Below, piece after piece: positions 30,452 to 42,053 of a stretch of DNA of 64,000 bases; within the stretch, counting starts at the first letter, position 1, and the number at the start of each line of letters is the position of its first letter. Source of the stretch: Syngnathus acus (lineage: Eukaryota; Chordata; Actinopteri; Syngnathiformes; Syngnathidae); assembly GCF_901709675.1 (NCBI RefSeq), contig NC_051095.1, positions 18,276,456 through 18,340,455 of the forward strand. The letters are read 5' to 3'. Made by a program: the position numbers and the translations under genes. Under the pieces are notes generated by a model. It was not told the origin of the DNA and searched no databases. It worked only from the letters and a program-made list of their open reading frames with translations.

Positions 30452-32593
30452 ACTGGAGGACACAAACACGCTTTTTTTCCCCCTCACTGGAATGAATTTC
30501 ACGCCTCATGCCTAAAGAGCTCCCTTTTGATAAACAAGTATTTTACATGGTTTTGTAACGCCACATCTGCACCTCGGCCACAGATGGCAGATAATAATTC
30601 AGTTTGTATTCGACCTACTGTACTTTGTAATGTGAAAAAAACTTCATTATTATTTCACCACTGCCAACTTTATGGGAGATTACATGCTATGTAGTTGCTT
30701 CTTGTTTACATTTTTTTAATGCAGTTTTATCATGCCTTTGATGTGTGGTGGTTGTAAATGACTGGCTGATCATGTGCTAGCGATTGGTGTGTTGGTTATG
30801 TTCACAAGCAGATTTTGTGCTTGGAAAAAGACAAAAACTTGTTTTGTTTCTGGATGTCTGTGCCAGGCGGGTGCACTTGGCTGTGTTGTTAATTAAAATG
30901 CTGCATTATGTGAAAACAGTGATTTCAGTTGCAAGATGGAATGGAGCATAGTGTTTTGGGAGTTTTTAAAAAGTCCAGTATTGGACTTTGAAATGAAACC
31001 AAATCTTAGCTGAATTGGGGCTTTTACTTGTTGCTGATTCAGCCTAAGCAACCAAGGAGCTCTCTACGATCCTCAGGAAGTGGGCGAGACTGGGATGTCC
31101 AAATCAAAATGAATCAGTCTTAATATGGCTTTTTTTAACAGGCAGAACTGTGCTTTTGTTTGAGGATACAGTCAGACACTACAGGGAGCTGAGCAAAAAA
31201 ATATTGGAATTTCTCAAGTAAGTACACAATTTTTATTTAAGTCAGGCTAGTCGGCGCTGACGCTGAACAAATGTAAAAAATAAAAAAATAGTACAACAAA
31301 GTACATCATTTTACAAATACGCAGAATGGAGGTCTGACATATTCAAGGAGTCAAATGAATCCAAATGTCACAGTCATAACAGAAATACAAACAAGGCAAC
31401 ACAGTACATTGAATGTTTAAGAAGCTGTATATGTGGAAATGTACGCCACATACTTTACAAAACTACTAGAAAATTCTCCCAATACAGATGGAATATCCTG
31501 TATATATATATATGTGTATATATATATATATATATATGTGTATATATATATGTGTATATATATATATATATGTGTATATATATATATATATACGTATATA
31601 TATATATATAAAACCTCATGTCCTTTTTTTTTGTTTTTTGCTCCCTCTGCTCCGTTAATTTATGAGCCTCCCAATGTGATTAAAATTCAATAATTCAATA
31701 TATATATATACACATATATATATATATGTATTTTAAAAAGACAAAATAATTAGGCGAATGCATTCACTGGGTTGTTGCTGACAGTGTCACTGTGCGAGGT
31801 CTCTACATGTCTGAAATGTGGCTGTGGTAGCTTCATAGTGAACTAACACCAAGCAATGATATGGGAAAGTGATAAGCAACCTTGTAGCCTTGTGGGCACC
31901 TTTTGGTGGATAAATACTAATGGAAAAATGATAGTCAACCATAACGTAATGTTCCTCCTTCTGAGCCCAATCAACAGAATATTATTTCGGCTCCATCCGG
32001 CAACATAACGAGCCGCATGGCCTTGGTGAAAATCTTTCAATGGAAAAATGCTCCAAAAGACCCGATGAAGTACACAGACAAATGTCCCTACTAAAGTCCA
32101 CTAGTAACCAGAACAATAATAATAATGATGATAATATAATTCCCCAGCAACATACTGTTTGTGTTGTGTTTTGTAAAATAGATAATTTGTCGGAAAACAC
32201 AGCATAACACTACACAGTGCAGATGCGGATATTTGCTGTGACGAGAGTCCGTTTGCTCCCGGGAGTTCCCATGGAGACAGTGGTTGCTATGGTTACCACA
32301 TGCCCGCTCTGTCGTCTGTGTCTGATTTGTAGCAGCAGTCCAAGACAGCTGTGTACAGATGAATGTATGAAGACAGCTACGCTGGCAGGTCGGTGCTTCA
32401 GTATGAGCCACACTTGAACTGATCTGAGGTCTGTTTTGGAGTCATGCCGCCCCCCCCCTCCCCGTCCCCGTCCAGATGGAACAAGAGTGAGCCGGTTGAG
32501 CTACACAGAAGTGGGTGTTCTGACGTGTTGCTTTGCTCAATGCTCAAACGGTGGTCATGTGACAGCGGGGGTGAGCCCACCTAACTGGCGTTG
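30452..32593. other. Convergent spacer: exchanger and dpf2 3'UTRs
   Basis: Tail-to-tail region. An ATTAAA at 30892-30897 may serve the exchanger. A minus-strand AATAAA at about 31231-31236 may serve dpf2, implying a 3'UTR of about 1.3 kb. Interrupted (TA)n/(GTATATA)n tracts lie at 31499-31611 and 31699-31729. No coding sequence recognised. Confidence 0.5.
31499..31729 (+). repeat. (TA)n/(GTATATA)n microsatellites
   Basis: Two TATA-rich tracts (31499-31611 and 31699-31729) separated by about 85 bp, in the probable dpf2 3'UTR region. Confidence 0.9.
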
Positions 32594-35500
32594 TCACTCA
32601 GAGCAGGCGCTCTGGTTCTGCTGGTAGATGGAGGCTTTATCCTTGAGCAGAGCCAGGCACAAGTGGCAGCTCCAGCTCCCTGCAAAAACACAAATGGGAT
32701 GTTGTGTTCGCCAACAGATTTATTGAGCAATTATTGAGAATGCTTTTGATGATCTTAGGAAGGTGGTTTGTTTGTCTAACCAAATGTAACTCATGTTCAT
32801 GATTGCGCGTTCGTTTTTGCTTCAACTTGCAACTGAACAATTGAACTCCTGGAGACATAAAAGAACTGTTTTTAAATGTTTGGATTAAAAGTTTGTCTGC
32901 TTGCTTGTTCCAGGCTTTAACACGCCCCCTTTTCAGGGGACATCAATTTTTTAAATATTTTTGCTATACACGGCAGGGCTGAACCGTATTAATAAATAAA
33001 AAATAATGTGGATTGATTCACGGATGAAGAGATCTATTTCCTAAAGCACACTGGATGATTTCTCACTGCGGTGGGAATCACTGACGACAGACACTTGCTA
33101 TCAAATTCGAACATTTACGTTAGCGTTGAGTGTCGTCTTACCCTCAGGCGGTTCCGTCATGGGGGGACTGAGGCAGTACATGTGGTAGCCTCGGTCACAG
33201 TCGTCACAGAACAGCAGCTGGTCCTGCAAAAAAAAAAAAAAAAAATTTCAAGCTCTCTCAACTTTGACTCCTTTTTCTAAATAAAATCAAAGGGTGACTT
33301 ATAACTCATGACTTCCCACTAGAACAAAATGCTGCCTTTTTCTAGAGAGAAGCAGATATGCTGGGGCAGGGTGAATAAATCTATTGATGCTCTTTAAAGG
33401 CTGTGTTTTCGTTGTTTTTTTATTGACACTGGAGATTATGTGGGTCTAGTTTTGGTGGACCTAGCGTTCGAAACGGTGGACCACAATATTCTGATTGCTT
33501 GTTTGCAGCACCAGGTTGGCATTGCTGGAAGTGCTCGAGTCATTGATCTTATCTGGCTGGTAGGACTTTTTGTGCTAGCCTCGGTTGCTTTGAGTCCCGT
33601 TCTGCCCCACTGTCATATGGTGTTCCACAGGGATCAATTTTGGGCCCTTAATGTTTTCATTGTATTTGCTGCCCCTAGTTTCATCCTACGTAAACATGGC
33701 ATTTCCTTCCACTGCTATGCAGATAACTGTCAGAGCTATGTCCCGCTGAGGAACAAAAGAATGTGTACTCCTGATGTGTACTCCTTTGATTTCCTCTTGT
33801 CCCTTGTAAAACTTTAATTGTGTTCGTCTCGACTATGCAAATCGAAGCCCATGCTCACATCATTCTCTGACGTGCCGCAAACATTGCAGCACTTGCACTC
33901 GATGCACTGCCAGCGGTAGGTCTTCACTGCGGCCATCATTACAGGCGTGAACTGCAGACATGTTGGGTGGCCTGCGGGGTTAAGGGACCAGACACAACTA
34001 TGAAACCAGCCATGACCATCAATCTTTATATGCACAATGAGCAGTGTGTTGGGGGATGGGGGAGGGGGGCGACGCTAGCCGTACCCGAACGTCCACAGTC
34101 TGAGCAGGACACGAGCTCTTCTGATTGGCCGGTCTTCTGGTTCAAGGTGGAGTCTCCCAGACAGAAGTCGCAATAATCGTTAGGCAGTGCTAGACCATTG
34201 GGACCTTTTTTAGTTGCTACACAGGAGAATAAACACAAACATAATTAGAAAAAGCATACCACTTATAATAAAAATAATACCTTTTAATTGTAGTTAATTA
34301 TTGTTATACTTGTTTGTAGTGATGTAGAACCCTATTGAACCTCTTTCCAGTGCGTTTTTTTATTTTAAGTTTCTTCTTTATTTGGCTGCGTGTCTGCTTT
34401 TGCGGCGCCTGCATGTGAACTCACTGATGGACTGATGATGCCCACGTCTGCCTTGCTTCCCAAGTAAGATCTGTTAGTCATAGTGAAATTTGATGGATTG
34501 GATGGACATCAATGAAAAATGCTTCTTTTTTTGGCTGAAACTTAAACCCTATTGTATTGTATTCCATACACGAAGCAAAAACAGGAGAGCACTTATTACT
34601 TAGCATAGGTGGGCAATGGGTACTGTCAGTATTTCAGGCCGATCCACAAGGGCCCAGTCCATTCCTCAATGAGGACAGCAATCGGCGTCGAAAACATAAT
34701 TCCCACTTCACATGCTGGCGCAGCACAAGCAAACGTTCAGCCAAATAAAGGAAAAAAGGAATAAATAAAAACAACAAACACATGCACCGAATGGTGATTG
34801 GTGAAATAAAAACAATGTCAGACATGTCACTTCGGTCTGTGGGACCGAATGTTTATTTTGATCTATATTTAGCTGCGTGGGATGTAGTACTAGTAAGTCC
34901 ATTGTCTACGCTGACAGACAGACTGACCTGGCGTGAAATACTCAATAAACACAGACTGACAATAAAAAACATTGTTACTCAGTGTCACGTTTCGGGCTGA
35001 GGTTCAAAGCAGGACAGCCTTGCACGTCACTTTACCGCGTGCAGGCTTGTCGCCTTGGAGCGACGTCATCTGGTAGCGCTTGCTCATTGGCTCCTGCCAA
35101 ATGACGTCCCTTCTACGTGACACAAAATAACAGGGCCACAATTCCCAGATGACTGCTTGACCACCTCCCATCATGCAGCGACTAACTGAGCAGTAAGCCG
35201 AAAAAAAAATCCATTATCATCTCCAAAATTACGGAAAATGTAGTTTCAGTTATCATAAAAAAAAATTAACACTAATTTTTATTTTGTTAACAAATAGTTT
35301 TTTTCCGTTTTGGTTTCCTTAGTTCCTTCATTTTGATTAACTTTAATAACTTTGTTTTGGACAGGTCGCCAACCAATCACAGGGCACATGCATACCAAAC
35401 AACCATTCACACTGGCATCTTAGGACAATTACAATTAGTTATTAATGAATATACACCCTTCAAAATGCTGGGTTAAAAACAACTTAGTTTTGGTTGGAAA

Positions 35501-38500
35501 TTGGATCGACCCAGGAACTTCTTAGGTTGTTTTGCCCAAAACATCCCGTTTTGTTGTCCGAAACAACAGCAATTGCAACAACCCAACAATTATTATTATT
35601 ATTTTTTTTAGAATAACCCAATGTTGGGTCAAATTGACCCAACTTCATGGGTCGGTCCAATTTTTAACCCAGCAGTTTTATTTGTGTATGTTTTGAGTGT
35701 GTAAGTAAGCATAATTAGCCACAGAAAACTCACACCAGCACAAGAAAACCACAATATGAAACAGTGTTAAAATACCTATTTGACACCATTGCTATCTTTG
35801 TAAGAACTGAAATATTTTCTCTTCCAATAACTCATTAGATTGTGCAAGTGAATCTAATTATTCCAGTGATTGCACAAAAAACAAAACAGAAAAACAGCTG
35901 TTTCCAAACAACCATTCAAACCTTCTGAGACTGTGACAAAGAGAAACAAAATCAAGCATGTACACTAGCTGATGTGTACTGAGGTATTTACAGATTTGCA
36001 CGCATATATGTACATAAATATCTCTGTATACACACAGTACATATATGTATGTATAGTATGAAAACACACACGCACACAAACACACACACACACACTGGAA
36101 ACAAAAATAATAAAAAATTATGAATATGAATGAATATCAGTTTACACTATCGTAATCACCGGGTGAGTCTTTTTCAAAATGAAAGCGTGAATATAGGGGG
36201 GGGGGAAATAGACGCAAGTGGGGGACAAAAAAATGAGGATATGATTTTCCTCTTTCAAGCACACACATGCTACATAGCATGCAACCCCCTTCCTTTCTTT
36301 AGCTCTTTCAATACTTGAGTGACTCACTCTTCTGCTCCTCAGGCTGGCGAGGAGTGGGTGGTGCCTCAATCTCCTCGCGGTCCTCACCCTCCTCCTCCGC
36401 CAGGTGAGAGTGTGTATAGTGGTAGCTCAGGCCTGGGCGGTTCTTGTAGCGTTTCCCACAGACTGACATACACACATGGTAATACACAGGGGTTATAGTG
36501 ATGGTTGAATTACCATACCAAAAAAGGGGCTCTCAGGTGGAGCCAGAAAGAAGCGCTGTTCATTGGCCCACAGCAAGCATTCCTCTTTGAGCTTCATTGA
36601 CACCACATGTATTTTGGAAGATGCTAGCCCAGTAGTAGCAAGCTCATACAGCAGAGTTGAGAACTAGCACAGAAGCCAACGATTATACAGTACAGCCAAA
36701 AAAAGGGGGGAAAAAAAGACAGCTTCTCAAGGAGAAGGAATGGGAACAACCTCCAAGCGAGCAATTTTTAAATATCAACTCAAGTTCCAGAAGAAGTCTT
36801 TCAGATCACATCATGCACAGCAGTAGGCTTGTCATCTTTCATTGGGAAAATTCAGAAGGCTTCATTGCCAACATGCATGACATGAACACAGATGAGAAAG
36901 ACAAAGAGTTTTGACTCACTGTCGCAGGCGTACGGTTTATCTCTTTCCTCCAGAGCCGCGGCCGCTGCCTCGCTTTTCTTCTTGCTGTTCTTGTCACTGC
37001 GACCCTAAAAAACCCAATCGGGACATGTCACATCCTACAAATTAGTTTTTGTCACACTACCAAAATGATCACTTAAATATGGAAATGATACCGGGACAAA
37101 ACCCAATAAATCACTAGAAGCAGTCTTAACAAATGAAAGGGGGGAACACGAAATAAAGAACGAGTCAAATGAAAAAAAAACAAATCTTGACAATAACATG
37201 CTCTCTGTGTTCCTAGCCTAAACATGGCATTCTGGTTAATATAGCATTCAACTTTATAACTTTAAGCCGCAAAATCCACCCGTTTTTATCCATCTCGAGG
37301 GACAGCAATTTTGCCCTGTACTGATACCTGCACTAAACTGAAAATGACACCACAGTGCCAAAGGGCTCAAATTGCAAACATCACGCGAGCTTAGTATTTT
37401 AATTAATACATTGCTCAGCTCGATTAATGACGCTACACAAATGAAGTTGCCATGCATGGCCTGGCTTTAATAGTTGCCAAGCTTCAAACACTCACCTTGG
37501 ATTTGCTCTTGCTTTTCCTCTTGGGGGTCTCATCCTCAAAGTCTTCATCGTCTAAGTCATCCAGATAGTCATCATGGTCAAGGACTCTCTGCAGTGAAAA
37601 CATCACAGGGTTTAAACTCCTTTTACCAAGACGCTATCCTTTTATATTTGCCAGCTTTCCCAGCAACTTAAATAGGATATTCAAATGTTTGTTCAATACC
37701 TGTTCATCTGTTTTTATTTTGTAACCCACTACCACCTGGTACTACTGCTGACGAAATTAATGAAACCAACCCGCGCAACATCATTATTATACATTACCAA
37801 AAACTAAAGCCAAACCTTGCGGACGCGTCCGGAGGATGTGTGCGTCGTCGTCGAGCTAGCAGGGGGGTCTATGGTGGCTGGATCGTCCTCGGAACCTCGG
37901 ACGTCTGCCGCACCACTCCTTCTGTCAAGGGGCTCACCTTTCAACAGAGCCTCCAGACTGCTCCCATCCACCGCTCCCAAGGCTTCTCGCTTCAGGCCCA
38001 GTTCCAAATCTGCTAAATGCACATGGGCGCAGGTGTGTCAGCATATATGGTCAAATGGCAATGCAGCATTTTATTGAAAGCATTTCATGGTCCTGGAAAA
38101 AGGGGAAATGTCTTAGGTGGTAATGCCTGCTTTGAGAGGGGGGAAGGCCAATCGGGGGTCTTCGGGGGGATGAGAGCGCTGTTTCTTCCTCCAGCGACGA
38201 GCTGGATACGTGTACAGTTGACCTGGAGCAACACCTGAACAACATATTGAAGGACAATACATAGTAACGTTTGAGACCTGTACCACACAAGATGGACAAT
38301 TTAATTCAATAATAAACATTGTTAATAACGTGTAACATTCATAATACAGAGTGGCCAACCGACGGAAATTTGCTTCAAGAACAATTTGTCTGAATGTGCA
38401 TATTTTAACCTTTTGTCAAGAACATTATAGTTGTTTGTTGCCAGTTATAGGAATCTATTAAAACTAGCAGCAACCCGGGCAGAATCCAGTCATTCGTTGG

Positions 38501-39836
38501 CATTCAGCTAACTTTGCACTCATGCATTACATCACCGGCATGATGTCGAACAGAGAGCAAATTATCTACCAAGTATTTTTACACAGTTTCAACCATCTAT
38601 TTAAACTAGCAGCAATCGGGGTTAGCTTTCAGCTGACTTTAGACTCGTGTACTATAAATCCCCCCCACACTAATGTATGAATATTTAACGAAATGGCCGC
38701 AGCTATATCTAAAAAAAAAAAAAAAAATCTGTTAATGTGCTGTAAAATAGTTTGTAATTGTCTTTTCTACCTGCGCTTCGGTGTCGCTTCTCCATCCAGA
38801 TGTAGCAGTTAGACTGAGCCACACCAGTCTGCGAGTCCAGGAAGGGCATGAGGATGCTGCGCTCAGCACACAGTCTGGCATTGTAGCTATGACATTGTTC
38901 CATGGCATCCCGGTAATACTGCTCCCCCAGCCTATAATTTGCGTTGTCAGCAGAAAGAAATGCCAAAAATAATAATCAGGTGTTGTAACAAACATGGATA
39001 GACAACTACATTACGTTTAAGCATTTATCAATTTTTACAACTTTTCCCCTCGTTAAGGTTGCAGATAAGTCAAATCCTATCCCAGCTAGGACGGAGCAGC
39101 AGAGCACATACAGAAAACCAACCAATTTCACTCACACCTACAGACCAGAGTTTTTGATTATTATTAAAAATAGTTTCGGGGAGGCCTGACAATGTATAGA
39201 AATGTGGGAGATATTGCGTTACTCTTGTTGCAGCTGGCAGAAAAGAAGAACCATATCACGTGTTTCTGAATCATATCTCATGAAGTTCGATTGGGTAACC
39301 AAAATATTGGAAAGAAAACTCATGGCGATTCCGGCTCTTTTCTTTTAAAAACTACTGTCAACGATAATCACGATAATAAACACATTCCGCGTAAAACGCA
39401 CGAGTGGAGCGTCGCGACGTCGGTCGGAACAATAGGTTGATTGTTAGCACGACTTTCTTCACAACAAAGCAACGATCAACAGACAGGTTTATCAGCGGGC
39501 AAGCTACTACCGACCAAGCAGATGAAAATACAATGTGGTCAGCTTAAGTTGATGGTGTTGTGTGAGTGGTATGCGAGTTACAGCCTTATCCATCGCTGTG
39601 CTTCGGTTCTTTGCCCGTGGCTCACAAGCTATCCTTAGCACACACAAGATAACGTTATTCTCTTGGGACGCATTTTGTAATCAAAATCGCATGTGCTGTG
39701 TCTATGGTTTCCAAAGGGCTGTCGCTAATTGTTTATTCACTATGAATTAAGGTCATCACGACTCGTGGTTTTTGTTGTAAAAAAAGATAAAAAGGCAAAC
39801 TTACACTTTCACAACACTGTCGACGGCCGCCGCCAT
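32594..39836 (-). CDS. dpf2: Double PHD fingers protein 2 (requiem, BAF45d)
   Basis: Chromatin reader subunit of BAF (SWI/SNF) remodelling complexes; the tandem PHD fingers bind acylated histone H3. Eleven exons (transcript order): 39805-39836, 38771-38931, 38127-38234, 37816-38009, 37496-37588, 36920-37004, 36328-36462, 34085-34216, 33859-33971, 33142-33223, 32594-32679. They give 1221 nt (406 aa; human 391). The Requiem N-domain holds [20 protein letters not shown] and [14 protein letters not shown]2H2 finger lies at about residues 221-243 ([20 protein letters not shown]). PHD1 starts [11 protein letters not shown] and PHD2 includes [20 protein letters not shown]; the end is [18 protein letters not shown]. 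All zinc ligands seen are intact. Intron 3 appears to use a GC donor (exon end AAAGCAG, intron gcattacc), needed for the in-frame join LKA-D-LEL. Confidence 0.97.
33425..33815 (+). mobile_element. LINE reverse-transcriptase fossil (Rex1/CR1/L2-like)
   Basis: Reading across frames shows [20 protein letters not shown], then [11 protein letters not shown]-like (tgtcatatggtgttccacag then ggatcaattttgggccc), then [20 protein letters not shown]. This is the order of motifs in non-LTR retrotransposon reverse transcriptases ([24 protein letters not shown]). The YADD box reads YADN and the frame is broken. Plus strand, inside a dpf2 intron. Confidence 0.8.
35360..35440 (+). repeat. Fragment of a common fish retroposon
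   Basis: CAGGTCGCCAACCAATCACA, GGGCACATGC, ACCATTCACACTGGCATCTT and AGGACAATT match the middle of the repeat seen more completely at 50943-51236. Confidence 0.5.
35466..35674. mobile_element. MITE-like element, TGCTGGGTTAAAAA inverted ends
   Basis: The first 14 bp (tgctgggttaaaaa) are the exact reverse complement of the last 14 bp (tttttaacccagca). The interior is rich in AACCCA/TGGGTT words, including CAATGTTGGGTCAAATTGAC. The 209-bp length and lack of coding potential fit a non-autonomous DNA transposon. Confidence 0.75.
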
Positions 39837-40371
39837 GTTTGGTTAGTGCAGTTGTGCGGTGTGACACTGCGCAAGCGCACTGTTGTCAGCAACGTAAAAC
39901 CACTGCGGCAGACGTTGACAGCGAACGCTGCAAGGACCCTTTTTTCTGTAGAAATTTTTATTCATCGTTATTTTGAGGAACTAAACATGAACGAAAACTT
40001 ACCAGAATTTGCATATACGTCGGACCTGGCGGAAAATTTGCTATTTTAAAATTACCATCCGCGATCAGGAAAAAATGGGTGTGTAGCGTCTCCTAGAGGG
40101 GGTTATCGGAGCTCTGTCCCGGTGCGGGACTGGGAGACACGTGGGGCAGACCAAGCAGGGGCACCGTAGGGGCTGATGGCAATGGGGATGGAGGGGGACA
40201 CACGTTCCGTTTATCAATTGACAATCTTTAAACAACAAACGGGAGATAGCTCGCTCCCGGTTAATGGAGACAGCAACACTGCCTCCCCGCGGATGGGAAA
40301 GGGATCGTCTTTCAACACGTGACTAATATGTGGCAACGCGTGTCTACGTGTATGTGTGTGCATTAAAACCC

Positions 40372-40795
40372 TAACAAATTCAACTTTGAAACCGTAACCC
40401 TCGTTTAAATCCCAACCCTAGTCTGAAACATTATTTCAGGGTTTTAAACAGGCTTCGAACTAAGGTCAGGGTTTCAAACTAGGGTTGCCAACTTGGGTTA
40501 GATTTTCAAACGAGGGTTCGGGTTTCAAAGTAGGATTTCAAATTTGGGTCAGGGTTTCAAACGAGGGTTAGTTTTTCGACGGAGGGTTATGGTTTCAAAC
40601 TAGGGTTAGGGTTTTGAAGTAGGGTTTCAAATTAGGGTTTCTACTAGAAACTTTCTAGGTAAGGTTTCAAACTAGGATTAGGGTTTCAAACATGGGTTAG
40701 GGTTTTCAAACATGGGTTAGGGTCTCAAAGTAGGGTTTCTAAATAGTGTTAGGGATTCGAAGTAGGGTTTCAAACTAAAATCAGGGTTTCAAACT
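40372..40795 (+). repeat. Degenerate telomere-like minisatellite
   Basis: About 20 imperfect copies of a unit near GGGTTTCAAACTAGGGTTAG, containing TTAGGG/GGGTTA words, over roughly 420 bp. The same unit recurs at 54337-54860. Confidence 0.85.
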
Positions 40796-41849
40796 ATACA
40801 CGTATAGGCATACACAAATCCCAGTTCCAATGCCTGCATAAGCTCAGGCTCACCCCTGAGAGGGCATGTGACATAATTGTGGCATATGTTGTTCTCCATA
40901 ATATTGGAATTATTAGAGGAGAGCAGCACCCTGCCATACAAATAAATGACTCTGAGAATGAGCATCTCATCCTTTCTGATGTGCAGGATGAACCTAATCG
41001 CACAAAATAATTTTGATTTAAAAAATAAAGGCACATGCACATGTGATGTGGTTCTTCTTTATTCCCTAAGAGTACAAAAGCAACAGTCAGGATTTGTAAT
41101 ATAGTTCCAACCATAAATATATTTGACTAGATATTCACCATGACAATGCACCCACCTCAACCGGCGTTTCAGTAATAGAATTTCCAGGTCTGTTTTAGCA
41201 ATCTGCCGATCCAGGTACACCCTTTCTTTTTTGTTATTTTTAATTGTTGTCATGAGGTGCACCCTGTAGAACTCCTTAACCGATAACTGGGAAACATCAG
41301 CCTCTTTAGGCTGAGGGCCAGCTCCTCAACCTCTGTCAGAGGTGGTGGTGGCGGCCCTCCACTCGTTTTTCGGGCCTCTGCCTTTCTGTTGGCTGAGCAG
41401 AACTCAATGTTTGTTTTGAAATAGTATTTTAATAAGTGTTGGTGTAGGCTACAGCATCATATTTTAAATTACTTCAATAGGTACAAAATATAAATTTGTT
41501 TGTGTAAAGTGTTAATGCACGAAGTATAGAATTCACTGAGAAGACATTGGAAAACAACATTTTGTTTGTGGTTTAAATTATTTGAAGTAGCCACTGAATT
41601 CATATTTTAGTTTAAATTAATACTGAGTGTGTTTAATAGCCTAAGTCCATTTAAAACAATGAAATTAAAATAAAGCAAGGTGCATGCAGGTGGATGTTCT
41701 GGAACCGGATACTCAAAGTCTCCCATCTCAGAGTAAGTCAACTCAAAGTTCAGGGATAGACTCAGTGTATGTTGAACCTGCTTTCTGGAATACCCCCTGG
41801 ACTTTATGTATTTATTTGTATAATTGATTACGTAGTTGGTTAGTCTTTC

Positions 41850-42000
41850 AGGGAGGGAACCGTTTGCACCACACTCCAGTCCAGATGGTGGCGGTAATGC
41901 TCAGTGAAAGCTGGTAGCCACCCGCCATTAAACACCAAAAAAGAAAAAGACAAAACTACTACGCATGCACCAATTTGAATAAGTGGCGGGGAAGACAATA
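41850..42000 (+). repeat. Dispersed repeat upstream of neil3
   Basis: CACTCCAGTCCAGATGGTGG followed by CGGTAATGC, GCTGGTAGCCACCCGCCATT and an AAAGAAAAAG tract. I recognise this as a common fish interspersed repeat often found near gene starts. It ends about 50 bp before the neil3 ATG, so it may supply promoter or 5'UTR sequence. Confidence 0.55.
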
Positions 42001-42053
42001 TCGCAAGTCTCATGGTACTTGCTAACAATTAGCATTTCATTAGTGAAAAAAAG

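Larger units (their letters stand above)
34217..36327. other. dpf2 intron 7
   Basis: A 2.1-kb intron with no exon recognised. It contains a retroposon fragment (about 35360-35440), a MITE (35466-35674) and CA/TATG-rich simple sequence at about 35995-36100. Confidence 0.5.
39837..42053. other. Divergent spacer between dpf2 and neil3
   Basis: Head-to-head intergenic region of 2.2 kb. The dpf2 side is CpG-bearing (gacggccgccgccat). The middle holds the GGGTTTCAAA minisatellite (40372-40795). The neil3 side carries a dispersed repeat at about 41850-42000. No coding exon recognised; open frames at 40789-41262 are unsupported. Confidence 0.5.
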
